Below, in pieces: positions 1-13,117 of a stretch of DNA of 64,000 nucleotides; the first letter of the stretch is position 1, and each line of letters starts with the position of its first letter. The notes below the pieces were generated by a model that saw nothing but the letters and a program-made list of their open reading frames with translations, was not told where the DNA came from and did no database searches. This DNA comes from Larimichthys crocea (taxonomy: Eukaryota; Chordata; Actinopteri; Sciaenidae), in contig NC_040016.1 in the NCBI RefSeq assembly GCF_000972845.2, forward strand, positions 16,034,368 through 16,098,367, given 5' to 3'. The position numbers and the translations under genes were made by a program.

Positions 1-471
1 TTAATCTTCATGTCAGTCTAAAAAAAGGTAATGGTTAATTTTAGTTAGAGTACTTACATGTAAAGTATTGCATACCCCTAAACCCCTGATATACACGACA
101 ATGTGCTAGCACTGTCATGGTCCACAACCACTGTAAATATCACCTGCCAGGAAGAAGAATTGGGAATTTAGTTTGTATCTACACAGTAAATGTTACATCA
201 AAGTGTGACATGGCACTCAGCCAGTAGTATTTCAGTGGACTATCCACAATGTGGCTCCATCATTCTAGCTACCACTGGTGATGATCTAGTGATTAGCCGG
301 TAACTATCACTTCGAACAAGAATGGAAATGCATTGGCTCATTGCTGCCACCAATGGCTACAAGCAATATTTCAACAGTATATTCTTATACATCTGTATTT
401 CAGGACTCATGTCTTCATTTTAAATAGCTTATTGTGTAATGAAACAAAATATTTCGTCATTTGTTTTTCAG

Positions 472-728
472 CCACTGGACTTTGAGAGCAAGCGCACACA
501 CAATGTCGTGGTGGAGGCAGTAAATAAGCATGTTGACCCTCGCTTCGTGGACCTGGGTTCCTTCCGAGACCAGACCATTGTCCGGGTCAGTGTGTCGGAC
601 ATAGATGAACCACCCATTTTTCAACCAGCAGAAGGCGCTATCATGGAAGTGCAGGAGGATGCCAAAGTAGGAGCGCTTGTTGGTATCGTCACTGCCAGGG
701 ATCCAGATGTGAAGAATAAGCCTGTCAG
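472..728 (+). CDS. cdh24: cdh24 exon: end of EC3 and start of EC4
   Basis: This 257 bp exon follows a T-rich tract ending in CAG (470-471) and is followed by GT at 729. It enters in phase 0 at CCA and leaves after two bases of an Arg codon. It encodes residues 1-85 of the visible protein. PLDFE and VEA.NKHVDPRF belong to the last strands of EC3. The linker DIDEPPIF carries the EC3-EC4 calcium ligands. MEVQEDAKVG and TARDPD open EC4, the latter being the conserved DXD-type calcium site. The reading frame is open upstream of the acceptor to an ATG at 439, but that stretch is intronic polypyrimidine and not coding. The 5' neighbour exon is outside the window. Confidence 0.93.
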
Positions 729-887
729 GTACGATGATGTACTGTAAGGTTATGGTTAACTTTTAGTCACACATGTAAAATGTTGCATAGTGTTGACGTT
801 TTCTTGGAACAAAATAACATATACTGTCTGTATATATAACAGAAATAACAGAAGACAATGCCTTAACACATTTACGGCCCACAATAA

Positions 888-1217
888 ATTTTGTGGCTCG
901 GAGGTAGAGCGGGTTGTCCACAAATCAGAAGATCGACATTTCGATCTCCAGTTCGATCCCCTCCAGTCTGCATGTGGGGGTGTCCTTGGACAAGATACTG
1001 AACCCCAAATTGCTCCAGAAGGCTGTGCCATCGGTGTTTGAATGTGTATGAATGGTTAGCTCCTCAAAATGATGAGCAGTTGACACCCTATATGGCAGCC
1101 AATACCATCAGTGAGTGAATGTGTGTGAATGGGTGAAAGAGATACAAATGGAAAAGCACTTTGAGTGGTCGAAAGACTAGAAAAGGCGCTGCATACGTAC
1201 AGTCCATCCATTTACCA
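888..1217 (+). mobile_element. tRNA-derived SINE (common percomorph type)
   Basis: The head reads GTGGCTCGGAGGTAGAGCGGG (891-911), a decayed pol III A box. GTTCGATCCC at 951-960 is a B box at about the expected distance. The body (TGTCCTTGGACAAGATACTG, then ACCCCAAATTGCTCC) and the tail (AAGCACTTTGAGTGGTC, AGACTAGAAAAGGCGCT, CAGTCCATCCATTTACC) match a SINE I recognise from percomorph fish genomes. It sits in the first visible cdh24 intron in the gene's orientation. CCACAA-like words flank both sides and may be remnants of a target duplication, but this is weak. I do not give a family name. Confidence 0.88.
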
Positions 1218-2689
1218 CAACTACTGTTACTTCAAATATGATGAATAAAGCAAACTGTTTTGAAGGATTGTTTCTGACCCAAGAGTACTGGAGGTTGTAC
1301 TGGAGGGCATGTGCGATTTGATTTGGTAATAATATTGAAATGACTATAAATGAAAATCTTTTGGCTGTGTTAAAATGTGACATAAAAAAAAGATGAAAAT
1401 GTAGAGATAATATTAAAACAGTAGATACTCTAGGTACACAACTGCTTTTCCCAGCAGCCTGATGAAATATATCAACCAAAACATTGGCGATAAAATACTG
1501 CTGTGGAAAGGTTACTGCTAAGTATTAATAACAGCATTACAAAGCAAGGTTTTGCATGTCAATGAGTACTTCATGTTTATGTTGCTTGGACCGGACAGTG
1601 CAACATTGTTAACCATTCCACAAGCCCACTATCATGCATCTACTATATGCTACTTTAACAATGTGGACACATTGTAATTAAAACAAAATTTCATACTTTG
1701 AAAAATGGAACTTTAAACAACTATAACTCACAAGCCACAATAGGCAGCTGACTTAAGAGCAAAATCTTTTTATTTAACAATTCCTTTTGAAGATGGAGTG
1801 AAAGCCCAAGCAAACAGTGAACAGAGGGACTTGTACAATGGATGAAGCTGTAGTGTACGTCTCTTTTTTCTTTCCGACCACTGTGTGTGATAAAAAACAA
1901 TATCATCTGGTAATCTTCTGTAGCAAGGTCTACAGTTTATATGTCCTCAGAAGAGCAGTTGTAGTGTGAGAGGGGAATGTAGATAAGGGCTAAGACAGTC
2001 TCACTGATGGAGTATACAGCGACACACGCAGTGCCTGTGCAAATTACCTCCATTAAAAATGCATGAGGCTCAGAGTTGCAGGTGTAATAAAGTGCAACAC
2101 AATGGCAGCGTTGTCTTTCACCAGTGTCTTGGTAGCCTGGGGCTTTAAGTGTGAGATACGTGTGCAAGCATATATAAGTGCATGTGTTCATGTGTGTGTG
2201 AGTTATTGAATATGTGAGTTATTGACACGGAAGGAGAGATTTTGGCCAGAAGCCACCACTTGGCCAGGGGCCACCTATTGGGCAAAGTTAGCGAACTTAA
2301 TCCCTCTGGCATCAGGCAACACGCTGCCTTTGAATTGTGCATTATCATGCTGTTATTTGCTAAGTGATGATGTTTTAGTTCAAAATATTCTTTTACTGTG
2401 AATTTCATTCATTTTTATTGGTGTGAGATTATTTCTGGCTCAATAAAAACAAATCTGCAAATGGAATCCGCTCCTCATGTAAGAACAAAAAACGGTTTCA
2501 ACCCGGTTATCAAACGACTGACAGACAGACTTGTCAAAAGATGATCTTATACAAAACAAATGAGATAATAGTATTGTAGTAAAATCGTTGTAGTTTTAAA
2601 GACATAGATACTGCCTTATCTATCTAACAGGGATGTGGAAAACCATGTGTATAAAAGCCATGTTTGTGTTTTGTGATGCAGACAGATTG

Positions 2690-2880
2690 ACAGATCGAAC
2701 CCCACAGTCAGCCAGAGCCTTTCTGTGGTGGACTGTGGAGTTTGCATGTTCTCCGTGGGTTTTCTCCATCTTAAAGTCATTAGGTTAAGTGGTAAAATCT
2801 AAAATTGCCCATAGGTGTGAGTGTGAGTGTGAAAGATTGTTTGACTCTATGTGTCAGCCCTGTGATAAACTGGTGGTCAA
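2690..2880 (+). mobile_element. V-SINE-like repeat fragment
   Basis: The sequence GTGGAGTTTGCATGTTCTCC followed by GTGGGTTTTCTCC is the strongly conserved central segment of V-SINE superfamily elements such as DANA/HE1 of fish. It is followed by TCTAAAATTGCCCATAGGTG and a run of GTGAGTGTGA, also typical. The tRNA-like head is only weakly visible (ACAGATCGAACCCC near 2690). It is internally deleted and inactive. Confidence 0.8.
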
Positions 2881-3760
2881 TGGCAAAAGTTGATTTTCAA
2901 CATGCAGAATTTCAACCATAGGTTATTATGAGGTCATTCTATCCAAATCTAGTTACACCCTAACTTAAAAAAAGAGTAGAGAGAGAGAAATATTTGTCCT
3001 CCTGAGGTTGATTATTGGAATCAGTTTAATTTATTGACATCTGCTGACTTTAACTGAATTCAGTACAAATGTAAATTAAATGTATTTTGCTCTTCTCCAT
3101 ACCATATATGATGGATATGGGGCTCTTGACATTATGTTTTTTTATTTACAACTTGTGACCATCATTCCCATGAGACCTGGAAGAATGCTGCCTGGCATCT
3201 TTGTCAGAGGGGCCTTAAACCTTATAGTGCCCACGATACTTTATTATGGTTTATGTGGGCATGAGTAGAGTCAGCCAGCTGTGTGTGATAGGGGAGAGAA
3301 ACTAAGAACAAAGAAACCTTTCAGCAGCTTTTTGTTGACTCACCAATATTTTCAGAGCACAAAGTACCCCAAAGAAGGAAAGATGCATTTGTGGTTTTTC
3401 TAGAGTGCACAATAAAAATTTAATGTTTTTTGTATTACTGTGATTAGGCAAAGAAAGAGAGACTATATACCTGCTTGCATTCCAGGGACACGTGATATGA
3501 GGGTCACAAGACATGTGACAAACTTTCAGTGAATGGCTTTAAAATATAAGTACTTTAACCCTGGTCCCTTCAGTATGAGGTGTTATTATTCAGTGTAGCC
3601 AAAGTCAACTCAAAAGTCCTTGTTAAGTTCTTTAAAAAATACCTCAATTAAATTACTCCACATTTGAAATTCATGTATAACTATTGATTCTCTCTCTTTC
3701 TTCTCAGTTACTGCTTCTTTTTCTCAACGTCTACGTCTTCTTTTTTTATCTGCTGTTAAG

Positions 3761-3897
3761 GTTTTCCATTGATCGAACCACAGACCAGGAGATGATCTTC
3801 CATATTGATCCTGATTCAGGTGCCATCACACTGGGAAAGATTTTGGATCGAGAAACCGCAGGCTGGCATAATATCACTGTGAAGGCCGTAGAAGCAG
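3761..3897 (+). CDS. cdh24: cdh24 exon: core of EC4
   Basis: This 137 bp exon has acceptor AG at 3759-3760 and donor GT at 3898. It enters in phase 2, completing Arg86, and leaves in phase 1. It encodes residues 86-131. FSIDRTTDQEMIFHIDPDSG is the usual EC4 hairpin. GAITLGKILDRE carries the conserved LDRE calcium-binding motif. TAGWHNITVKAVEA ends the repeat with an N-glycosylation sequon (NIT). The 137 bp length is the standard size for this exon in type II cadherins as I recall it. Human CDH24 is reported to include or skip 38 residues in EC4 by splicing. I found no obvious matching cassette here. Confidence 0.94.
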
Positions 3898-5099
3898 GTA
3901 CATTGCTCTCCATTTTAAATTGAGCGTATCACTGGTAGGATTTGTACATCGGCAGACTGCTTGGACTAATGTCATATTATTTATTATCAAGTGACTTTTT
4001 CATCTTGCCAACATTTCTGAAAATTGCTGAAAATACTCTGTAAAAACCCATTTCAACAGTTATGCACAACTGACAACACAAATTACAATCTTAGCCAAAT
4101 TGTTTTCACTCTGTCTGAAATATGTGGTTCTTAAGCAATTAAAAAAAGCCTTTAAGAAATGCGCCATCACCAATACAAAAATGAATGCACCAACAAAACA
4201 GCAATGAAACGAACATGTAATTAAAATTCATCTTTACAGTATAATCTTTCACAATTACAGTTAATGTACTGTAGCAGTCATTTACTTCTTCTCATCTCTC
4301 TGGAAATATGAACAGAACAGAAATTAGATTTGCTCTAAAGGAGAACACTTGCAGCAAATAACAGGCCACAAATACATTAGCATAAAGTAAAGATAAAGTA
4401 ACCATACAAAAGTAAAGATACAGTTACAGTATGAGAACTAAACAAATAATAAAGATACAAATACAGCAATACAAATAAAACACAGCAACAAACCCAAATG
4501 TACAAGTCATACATCACAAAACAACTTTCTTTAGAACAAGATATTTCAAATTGCTCTAATGATTGGCAAGCTTTGTCTACACCCAATGCCTGCCAGTGAT
4601 GGAGACTGTACATGTTGAATTAGCTGTCCAACATTTTCCAACTCCCACTAGGGGTGATAAGAGGTGACAGACAGCCTCACACTACTGTGCAGCATTAGCT
4701 ACAGAGGCTTTTGGCACATTTTCAGCAGCAGAGTGTTGTGGCTTTTAGCTTTGAGAAAGACAAGGAAAGCAATGCACGATAGTAGAGCAGCACTTAAGTA
4801 GACAAGAGTTTGTAGTAAACAAAATATATCATCTGAGAACAAGGAAAATATATTAATAACTTATGGTAGATAAGACTAGATAATATACATATACTACAAT
4901 ATTCTGCATTTTATGGGAGATGCACTGGTGCTTGTTTGACTTTTATTACATCATTAGAAAACACAGCAAATAAGTTATTTTTGGATTAATTTATTGCCCT
5001 AGCACTTGTTAGACCTGTCAATCAAGGAATTTGATGTTTGGGCTACTGTTTAAATTACAAAGAGGTTTAGGAAAAGATCATATGTAAGTTGGTTGGTTG

Positions 5100-6080
5100 T
5101 ATTGGCACTTCCGAACAACTATTGGACAAATGGGCTTTTCATTGCTTGTCTTAGAGCTGACAAATGAAGGAAGGGCTTACATTTTTTCATCTCATTGGCT
5201 TATTTTGTCATTACAAAGAGAATGAAGAAGATAATAACCTGAAGGAGCTGGGAATATCATCACTGTACATGGCTCAGCTTCATAAGTAAAACATCTGGTC
5301 AGCTGGAAACCTGCACTGATCTGGTTTTTCATATGTTCTGCCAACCCATCAAGGACATTGAAGTCCTCTGTGGTAGCCTTCAATGCACCAACATCTTTGT
5401 AATACCAGCATGAAAATGCATGAACTGCCATTGTTCAGATGACCCATTATTCTGAAACCCCAATATCCCAAAAAAATGTCCCATTGGACCAAAAGACCAT
5501 TTTTCAAACAGCCCTAAAACAAAAGCCCATAGCTGTGAAGGCCAGGTTTTCTGAAAATACACATGGCCTTTTTATCTTACTGTATTTGGATGTGCAGGAA
5601 AGGATAAAGTCATGTGATCTTCATCAGGTGACCTTCATCATCATGGTAACAATAGTGAGGTAACGAAAATAAATGTGGTTATTGTTGTGTTGCAGTTTGA
5701 TTAGTTTCAGGCACCAAATTCACTTGGATAGCTTTAGGAAAATATCAAAGTTTTGGATTAAAAAAAAGTATGTTATTTGCATCAGGAAAGTTAGCAGAGT
5801 GTGTATTTTTGGAGCAACGGGCCTTCAGAGCAATTAGCGTTTGTTTTCAGAATAACTGTCGGACAAATGGGCTTTGGTACTGCTGGGGTTTTGTAATAAT
5901 GGGCTGTCGGAAAAATGGCATGCCAAACAAAAAATAGCAATAATTTTATCGCTTGTCGTAGAGCTGACAAAGATAGAGGTAACATTTTTTTTTTTCATCT
6001 CATTGGCTCATTTTGTCTTTGCAAAGAAATGAAGAATGTAATAACTTGGGGAGCTGGGAAGTTATTACTATACCATTAGA
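5100..6080 (+). repeat. Duplicated block with AATGGGC-type words in both orientations
   Basis: A stretch at about 5108-5252 recurs in diverged form at about 5850-6062. Shared words in order are GGACAAATGGGCTTT, GCTTGTCKTAGAGCTGACAAA, TTTTTTCATCTCATTGGCT, ATTTTGTC, AAAGARAATGAAGAA, TAATAAC and GGAGCTGGGAA. Between them, 5445-5515 holds the same AATGGG-type words on the opposite strand (CCCATTATTCTGAAACCCC, TCCCATTGGACCAAAAGACC). The layout suggests a foldback or MITE-like element, or two nested copies of one repeat. The superfamily is not recognised. Confidence 0.6.
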
Positions 6081-9000
6081 AGTAAACTTGAGAAAGGAGG
6101 AGGCCTGGTATTCCCCACTTTTTCAATCTCATATAGATGAAGTGATTTTGGGATTGCAGTGAAAGCAGAAGAGATTGCATTCTGCATCTAACTAGTATTT
6201 GCAATCGCACACAAGAACAAAAAAAAACAAAAAAAACAATGCACATAAAGAAAGCTGATTTTAAAAAGTCTTCATATTTGTTCCTCTCTCATATAACTGC
6301 AGACTGTGATTACTCTGATAATCAATACAGCCCAAACTGAATAGTAAGCAGTCTCACCCGACACAGACATTAAGACAAAATTAGACTAGAGTCTTTTTTT
6401 TTTTTTGCTATAATTCCCAGAGCAATTTGGGTGCTTTTGTGCTTTGCCTCTTTGTGCTTGGCATTATGTCATAGGCACATTTTAATGTTAATTGAACATT
6501 TAAAGCGGCCCTAACCCCTCCAGTATCAGACATAAACACATGCCTGCACTTCATAGATAAAGCCTCTCACATTGCCTTCCAAGGAAATATCCGGACGGAC
6601 AGAGTCACTGGTCAACACCATCAGAATTCCCATCCAGAAATATTTCTTTATCGCCTGTTTGCTCATGAGTCCTGAGAGCTGTAGATGCACAGACAGGAGA
6701 CAGAAAAAAAAAAGGAGAGGCATAAAAAGAATAAAAAAGGCCACATGAGAAATGGGGATAGAGAGGCGGTGGGACTTGTGAAGCAGCTAGCTAGAGTATT
6801 TTAAGAAAGAACTTCATTTTCTCCATAATGATTTTGTTCTTCTTTTTTTTTCCTTTTTCTTTTTTTTGGGTCCCTCTGCTCATTAAGGCTGGAGAGCCAC
6901 AAGGTCAACTTGTCTGAGGACATTGTTAAAACTAGAGTTTTGTGGCACAACCCTTAATTATTCCCCCAGTCCATTACTGACCTGTGAACTATCGTATTGC
7001 CACTGTATCAGTATTGGACAAGTAGCAACATCTTTCTGACATCCTCGGAGTCTGTGCCCTAGGATTAACCCCGGCTACAAAACTGCAAGAAAAGCAGTAA
7101 ATCTCAATTGCCGCATATGGGTATGGGTAAAGATGTTTTAGTTCAAGTGCAGCTATGAGCAGACCACACTGTGATGATACCCCACCGATCAAAATACACA
7201 CACATGCACACACGGCATGTCTTCAAATTCACCCAGTTAAAAGTACCTATAGCATCTCTTCCTGCAGACATTGTCACTGTAAAGGAGGAAACAACCTCTC
7301 ATCTGTATAGTACTTGTCTTCCTTCCACAGAACAAAGAACCCCCTGAGTACGGGAGCAGCATTTAACTGCACTGTCACTAGCCGTGGTACTCGTACTTCC
7401 TGACAGTCTCCTCCATAGAAACATATCGGTGTAAGTTAGAGTGACATATAATTTTCGAGAACTGATAGCAAGTATGATATCACCTTGCAAAACTGCTTTT
7501 TTGCTCAGACAGGTAGGTGGAAAAAAAAAAGAGCATCACCCTAAGGGCAAAAAGATACCGAAGTAGCTGGAAAGTCTTTATCTCTTGCACTGTTGCGGTG
7601 AAGAGACATTTTCTACTGCATAACTTTTCTCACTTGGTGTCTGGCAAACAAATGCACACTCTTTGATTTGTTTCCCCCGTTAGAACATTATTCTCTCTGA
7701 CTCCAAATGAATCACACACTTGTTGCAACATTGTGAAGCGAGATAAGTGTCTCTTTTCAATCAAAGTTGAAAAATGCTAAAGAAAAATGGATCTGAAAAT
7801 ATAAATAATAAATAAGTAAATCCTATATTTGGACTACAAAAAGCGGTTCACAATAAACTGGAGTTAAAAATGAGATGATTTGGTCAGAAAAGAACAGAAC
7901 ATGGGATGTTGTTATGCACTAGAGAGAGAGTTTAAAGTGCTCTCTGTGGATGAGTGGTTGCTATTGTGGTGAAAAACACATCTCTGGGGAGACATAATAA
8001 TACGTAATCAGGGTCCAGAGGTTGTGACCTGGCCAGTGTGTGGTGCTGGTCTGTCCTGTTATATATCCACTCACATGTCCTTACACTGCTGTCAGTGTAG
8101 TTGTGGAGGTGGATGCAATCCTGAATACTCAAACAGTGGGTGTGTTGTTTATCTGTTGGAAGATTGACAATGATAATTAATTTGTCAAATAGCGGTCAGT
8201 CATAGTATATTGTACTGAGTGTTGGTGGGAATTTTCTGGCACTGAAAGTCTCAGAGGTGATCACTTGCATTGGTTTAGTCTAAGAATATTGTAAAGATGA
8301 ATAGACGTGTCACTGTCATCAGGTTTGTTGTGTATTGATGTGCTGTACTTGGATGAATATGGAGTGAACCTTTTGTTTGGTTGCCTCATCATCTGTCCCT
8401 TGATACTTCAGACCCCGTTCAGTGAATTTTGATGATGCACAGATATGAGTGCAGCTCATAATCTCATTACTGCACTCATTACCATTACATGTTTGACTGT
8501 TATGAAACTTGAGGAAATCATCCATCTTGTGTTCAAGTATAAGACCTTCATTGATTGGTAAATAAATAATGACAACAAGGTACATACAGTGTGCCAAAAC
8601 AACGGTGAGCATGATGAGCCAGTGTTTTTCTAAGGTTTCATTAAAGTTGGACAGATTCCTTATTCAAAATTACATCCAAAGTCCACAGTAACCTGATAAA
8701 AGCAGAGAGAATGATCACATTTTTTCAGTAGCTATCTTTAATATGCAGAGAAGGCCTCCACCAGCGGGGAATCAGAACAGCATATGATTCTGGAGGGTTG
8801 GAAAATATCTTCACAGGAAAGCATATGAAGAGTTTTTCTAAACTTGGATTACACTTCATTGCCAAGACCAAAAAAAAAAAAAAAAAACACATCTATTGCA
8901 TGATGGAGCCCATTCACAGTTTTCAGTCACCAACAGAGGTGTGCTGGCAGAGACACTGCGAGGTTATGATCATTTTCAGTTTATTTCTCAGTTTTCAAAC

Positions 9001-12000
9001 AAACAGAGTATGTTGAAGATCCCCTTCACGGAAAGGGCAACTCTGACAGCATTTCCGTTATATGAGAATGGCATTATCGTTTGTTACATCATGACATGTT
9101 GTGGCTTTACATCAGCACACATTAAGGCATCTCACTCATGAAGACTGAGTGGATACTTCAGAACAGTGAGAAGATTGTTTGATTAATAAGGCATCAATTA
9201 GTAGCGCTTTTCATGTAGAGTTTACTGCATGTATATGGGTTGCTCTAATTGGTTGCTTGGTTGATCAGTTTCTTATCCCACAAGCTGTCTGTCAGATGGT
9301 GTATGGTGTATTATGATTCATGTTAACATTGGGAGAAGTTGTTTGCGTTCAGTTGGCGTTTAAATGCAAAGTCTTGCTCCAATTTTATGTATTTGTTCAG
9401 GTGTTATACGTGTAGTGAGATTGTTGTTTGCGTTCAATTCATCCTAGAATTTTTATTTATTTATTTTTGTCATGAAAATGAACAAAAAGCAGCGTAGAGA
9501 AAACCTTTGCATTCAGAGGCATATTTTGAATCTCCTTGGTGTTTGAGACATGTGTATCCCCAGTTGCTAAACCTGTTTAATCTTGATAGTGGTGAAAATG
9601 ACTTTCTTTATTTGCTGGCTGAATATTGTAATGGAAATGAGAAGCTGTCACTGCATGTGAGAATCAGCACATGAATCTGTTCGCTGTTGTGGAAACATTT
9701 GTCTTTGATAAGGGGCAATTTTGTTTTATTTTCTTCTTTTCCTTTAGGTATATTCCATATAGTCCAACAGATTTACTGAATATATTCAATTATTTGGCAC
9801 GTTTTGTAGGCTTTGAAATGTTTTGTTTTGTTTTCATGGGGGGGCATTTTAATACGGACTGTTTGGTTGAAAGCTGGTGGGACTGTGTAATATTGGAACT
9901 ATACAACTGAAGAAAAATGACCGTAATACTTTGCAGCCTTCTGTGCCTACATGGTCAGGCCTCTGGCTCAGTAAAGAGACCATTCAAACACTTTTGTATT
10001 CCATGTTCCACTACTGAAAATACTGATATTGTAAACAAAACCATTTCCTTCAGCAAAGAAGATGAACGATTTGGTCACAAGGAGCACACACATCCACACT
10101 ACTGCATGCAGACATGCACATGTATGCAAAGTAATGCACTCGCACACTCTCACATCCTCTATCTGTCTTCCCTGAAGTTATGTCAGTGTAATTCAGTGCC
10201 TTAGAGATCTACTATACAGTCATTCTGAAAGATTCGTAACAGCTGGTGAGTGCCGCACAGATGCAGAGCATGCCAATAATCTGTTGAAATCCTTTTATTC
10301 TTCTTCTCTATCTGCAGACAGATTTAGAACAGCGCCACTTGGTCCAGATGAATGAACCTGTCTCACTGAATAACTCTTTTTCTCCATGGAAAGAGTTTGG
10401 GGTGGGTAGAGGCGGGGGATTCCCACATTGTTTCATCTGTTTTCAATTCTGGGAATTGAAATGTAAAATGTGTAACATCTGATGATTGCTGATTTTCATT
10501 TTGGAACAGTGGGGACAGGAGCATAATGTGAAGACGAAATTAGAAGAAGAAAAAGAGAGGAGATATATAGCACTGGTGGAGCTCTCTGTGCGTTTATGTT
10601 CTTGCTGCTCTGGCAAAAAGCAGTCATTAAAACCCTGCATTGATGTGAGGATTATGCTATTAGTTGAGACCAGCATTCATTAGCAGCTGTGCCACTGGTG
10701 GGCAGAACTGTGTGGTGAGATATAGAGCTTGGGACTTTGTCTGCAAAAGACTGTTGATTATCGACTTGCCTGAGTCTCTTTGGTAAAAAACTGTCTTGTC
10801 CCTTTCTTCTATCTAGCCTCTGTAGGAGCTCACCTGCATGCTATCTCTCCATTTCTATCATCTGCCTGCCTGAGTTCACTCATAGGTTTCTATTATACAT
10901 TTTTAATTTGTTTGTAAAGTTTACCCTTGACATCATCTTGTCGCAAATTGCTGAAGCCAGACAATCCAAATGGGCAGCAAAGAGGAAAAACTGGGTGGGA
11001 CTGAGTGTGAGGGAGATTTATCATTTAGAGCAAACACGCCCCCAAATATGTCACTCTTTAACCTTTAATGTCTTCTTTATGGAACAATAATTGTCTGAAG
11101 ACACAAATTAGTGGAGAGAGGACAACTTAACCAAAGTAATTTTCAACCATGAAGGTGATCTTTCTCTGACCTTAACCTTGACCATAACATTTCCCTGAAC
11201 TGAGTAATTGTAGTTGCCCGAATGTATCCACACAAGTATGGGCATTTAGCTACAGGTTACTATATCTAATAACGAGTAACAATAGCTCACTGTTCATTGA
11301 AATTGCGAACACTGCCCTAAATCACTTGATGATGTTAATTTAGTTCTCACATATACTGTACATGCGTAAGTAATTTCACAAAATAAAAGTTTGCTTAATG
11401 ATCTGCAATATTTACATAATTACAATAATTTAAATTGATCCAGTTGAGCTCTTTTTACTACACAGGTTTGTGTGTGTTTTTGTAACCATTGGATTTTTGT
11501 TGGAGCTGCATGTTGTTAGATTTTCTGTAGTTTGCATGAACTGTATGGTGACAGCTGTGTATACTGATTTATTCATAAGCAATGTACTCTAATTAACCAG
11601 TCCAGCACTTCATGCAACCACATCACTCAATGCAGAGGCGATGCTCTCTTTCCCTCTCTCTCTCTCTCTCTATTTCTATTTCTATTTCTCGAACACACCT
11701 TTCACACGCACACATGCATATGCACGCACGCGTGCCAGGCCTCTGGCTCCCTTCTGTACTGTACATAGTGTTTTATGAGTAAAATATAAATTCCATCAGA
11801 CATTATCCTATGATTAAGAATGGGAATTACGATTCAAGGAGAAGTCGAGCTAATTTGAAGTGGGTTTTGAATGTACTAATTACATAATCTCCTTTACTCC
11901 CACGTTTACATTCTGGCCCATTAAGAAACATATCTTGAGAGTGCATTGTGGTGTTATTTCTTGCATTTTATTGAGTTGAAAATGGCATGAGAAATACAAT

Positions 12001-12662
12001 TTAGCGTACTATATTTGCAATTTTGTCAAAAGCATTTATTTGTCATTATCAGTGCGCTGGGGTCTACCACTTGCACTCAGACTATTAAACAGCTAAATAC
12101 TGTGGTGTCATTATCTGATAGCGAGGACCTAGAGACAAAAATGGCATCTTTGGTACAATTTTCATGTCACTCACTGGTGCCAGAAAGTGTTGTTCAGGTA
12201 ATGGGTGCAATTTGTGGAGACATTAGATTAAAACCCTCCAGCACTTAGTGACAATGCCAAACCAACTGTCTGCTTCCTTGTGGAAAATTACATCCATCTG
12301 ACTCTCTGAGTCTTGTTTCACTCATATTGGAGACAGACAAGAAAAGCACTGAGCATTGTGCCGATTATGGACTCTTAAACATTGTCTACACACCAGCCTC
12401 GTACAGCAAAATGAGCATGTCAGCTGCATCTGCAGCCCTCTTATCGATGTCTACACTGGATCTGTTCAGGCAAAAGGCTTTTGGTCAGTTGCATTTTGTT
12501 TCAGTTCAATACACAATCCCTGTAGTTACACAGATAAGTAATGAAAACTGAAATGTAAAAATAAGCCTTCGGTTTCAGTAAAGCACAAGAGAAAAGTGAC
12601 TCATTTTCCAGCCTGGGTAGACAGCTTTATTGATTTAAGTAAACAAAAAAAGATACTATGTG

Positions 12663-12684
12663 TATATATATATATATATATATA
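12663..12684. repeat. (TA)11 microsatellite
   Basis: Eleven uninterrupted TA units, flanked by TGTG and a further short TATATA stretch near 12690, inside the 9.1 kb intron about 310 bp before the next exon. Confidence 0.95.
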
Positions 12685-12995
12685 GTAACATATATACACA
12701 TAAGATGCACAATTTCAGTGTAGATGGCCTGTTACTTGAGAAACACTCCAACTGAGATCAGAACCTCAGTTGTTCAGTTGCCAGACACTGGTGTTATGTG
12801 TGGCAGCCTTACAATTGCTCTGATCCAACCACTGTAGTCATTTTGATTTGTTTCACACTGTGGGTGACTTAACATATATTGTTGAAAATGCAGCTAAAAT
12901 ATCACGCAAAGCTGTATCTGCCACAGCTCTTTATCCTGATAGTTATGTGTCTAGACAGGTTTAGTTCATATGTTTTCTTTCTGTTTCTCCTGTAG

Positions 12996-13117
12996 ATAAC
13001 CACACCATGGCGTCCCATTCAGCAGTGAGTATTCGGATTCTGGATGTAAATGACAATCCTCCTGAGCTGGCCACACCGTATGAAGCTTCTATATGTGAAG
13101 ATGCCAAGCCAGGCCAG
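12996..13117 (+). CDS. cdh24: cdh24 exon: end of EC4 and start of EC5
   Basis: This 122 bp exon has acceptor TGTAG ending at 12995 and donor GTAAGC at 13118. It enters in phase 1, completing Asp132, and leaves in phase 0. It encodes residues 132-172. DNHT supplies an N-glycosylation sequon near the end of EC4. SIRILDVNDNPPEL is the canonical EC4-EC5 calcium linker (LDVNDN). ATPYEASICEDAKPGQ is the first strand of EC5, with the CEDAKPGQ form typical of type II cadherins. The 122 bp size matches the usual type II exon. Confidence 0.95.

Larger units (their letters stand above)
729..3760 (+). other. cdh24: Intron, 3.0 kb, with two SINE-type repeats
   Basis: The donor is GGTACG-like and the acceptor is a T-rich tract ending in TTAAG at 3760. 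The intron contains a tRNA-derived SINE near 888-1217 and a V-SINE-like fragment near 2690-2880, listed separately. In the rest I see only AT-rich sequence with scattered stops and no exon-like open stretch. The open segment 3080-3268 shows no recognisable domain. Confidence 0.8.
3898..12995 (+). other. cdh24: Intron, 9.1 kb
   Basis: The intron separates the two EC4 exons in phase 1. It is AT-rich and carries short poly-A/T tracts (for example 8870-8887), a CT/TTTCTA tract at 11655-11690, a (TA)11 tract at 12663-12684, and an unusual repeated block at about 5100-6080 that is listed separately. No tRNA, SINE head or coding stretch could be supported elsewhere in it. Open segments such as 8319-8612, 9671-9910 and 9917-10204 have no recognisable protein features. 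Confidence 0.75.

Noticed and set aside
439..471. In-frame ATG upstream of the first visible cdh24 exon
   Set aside because: It lies in the polypyrimidine tract of the acceptor and codes for residues unrelated to EC3. The true coding sequence continues from an upstream exon outside the window.
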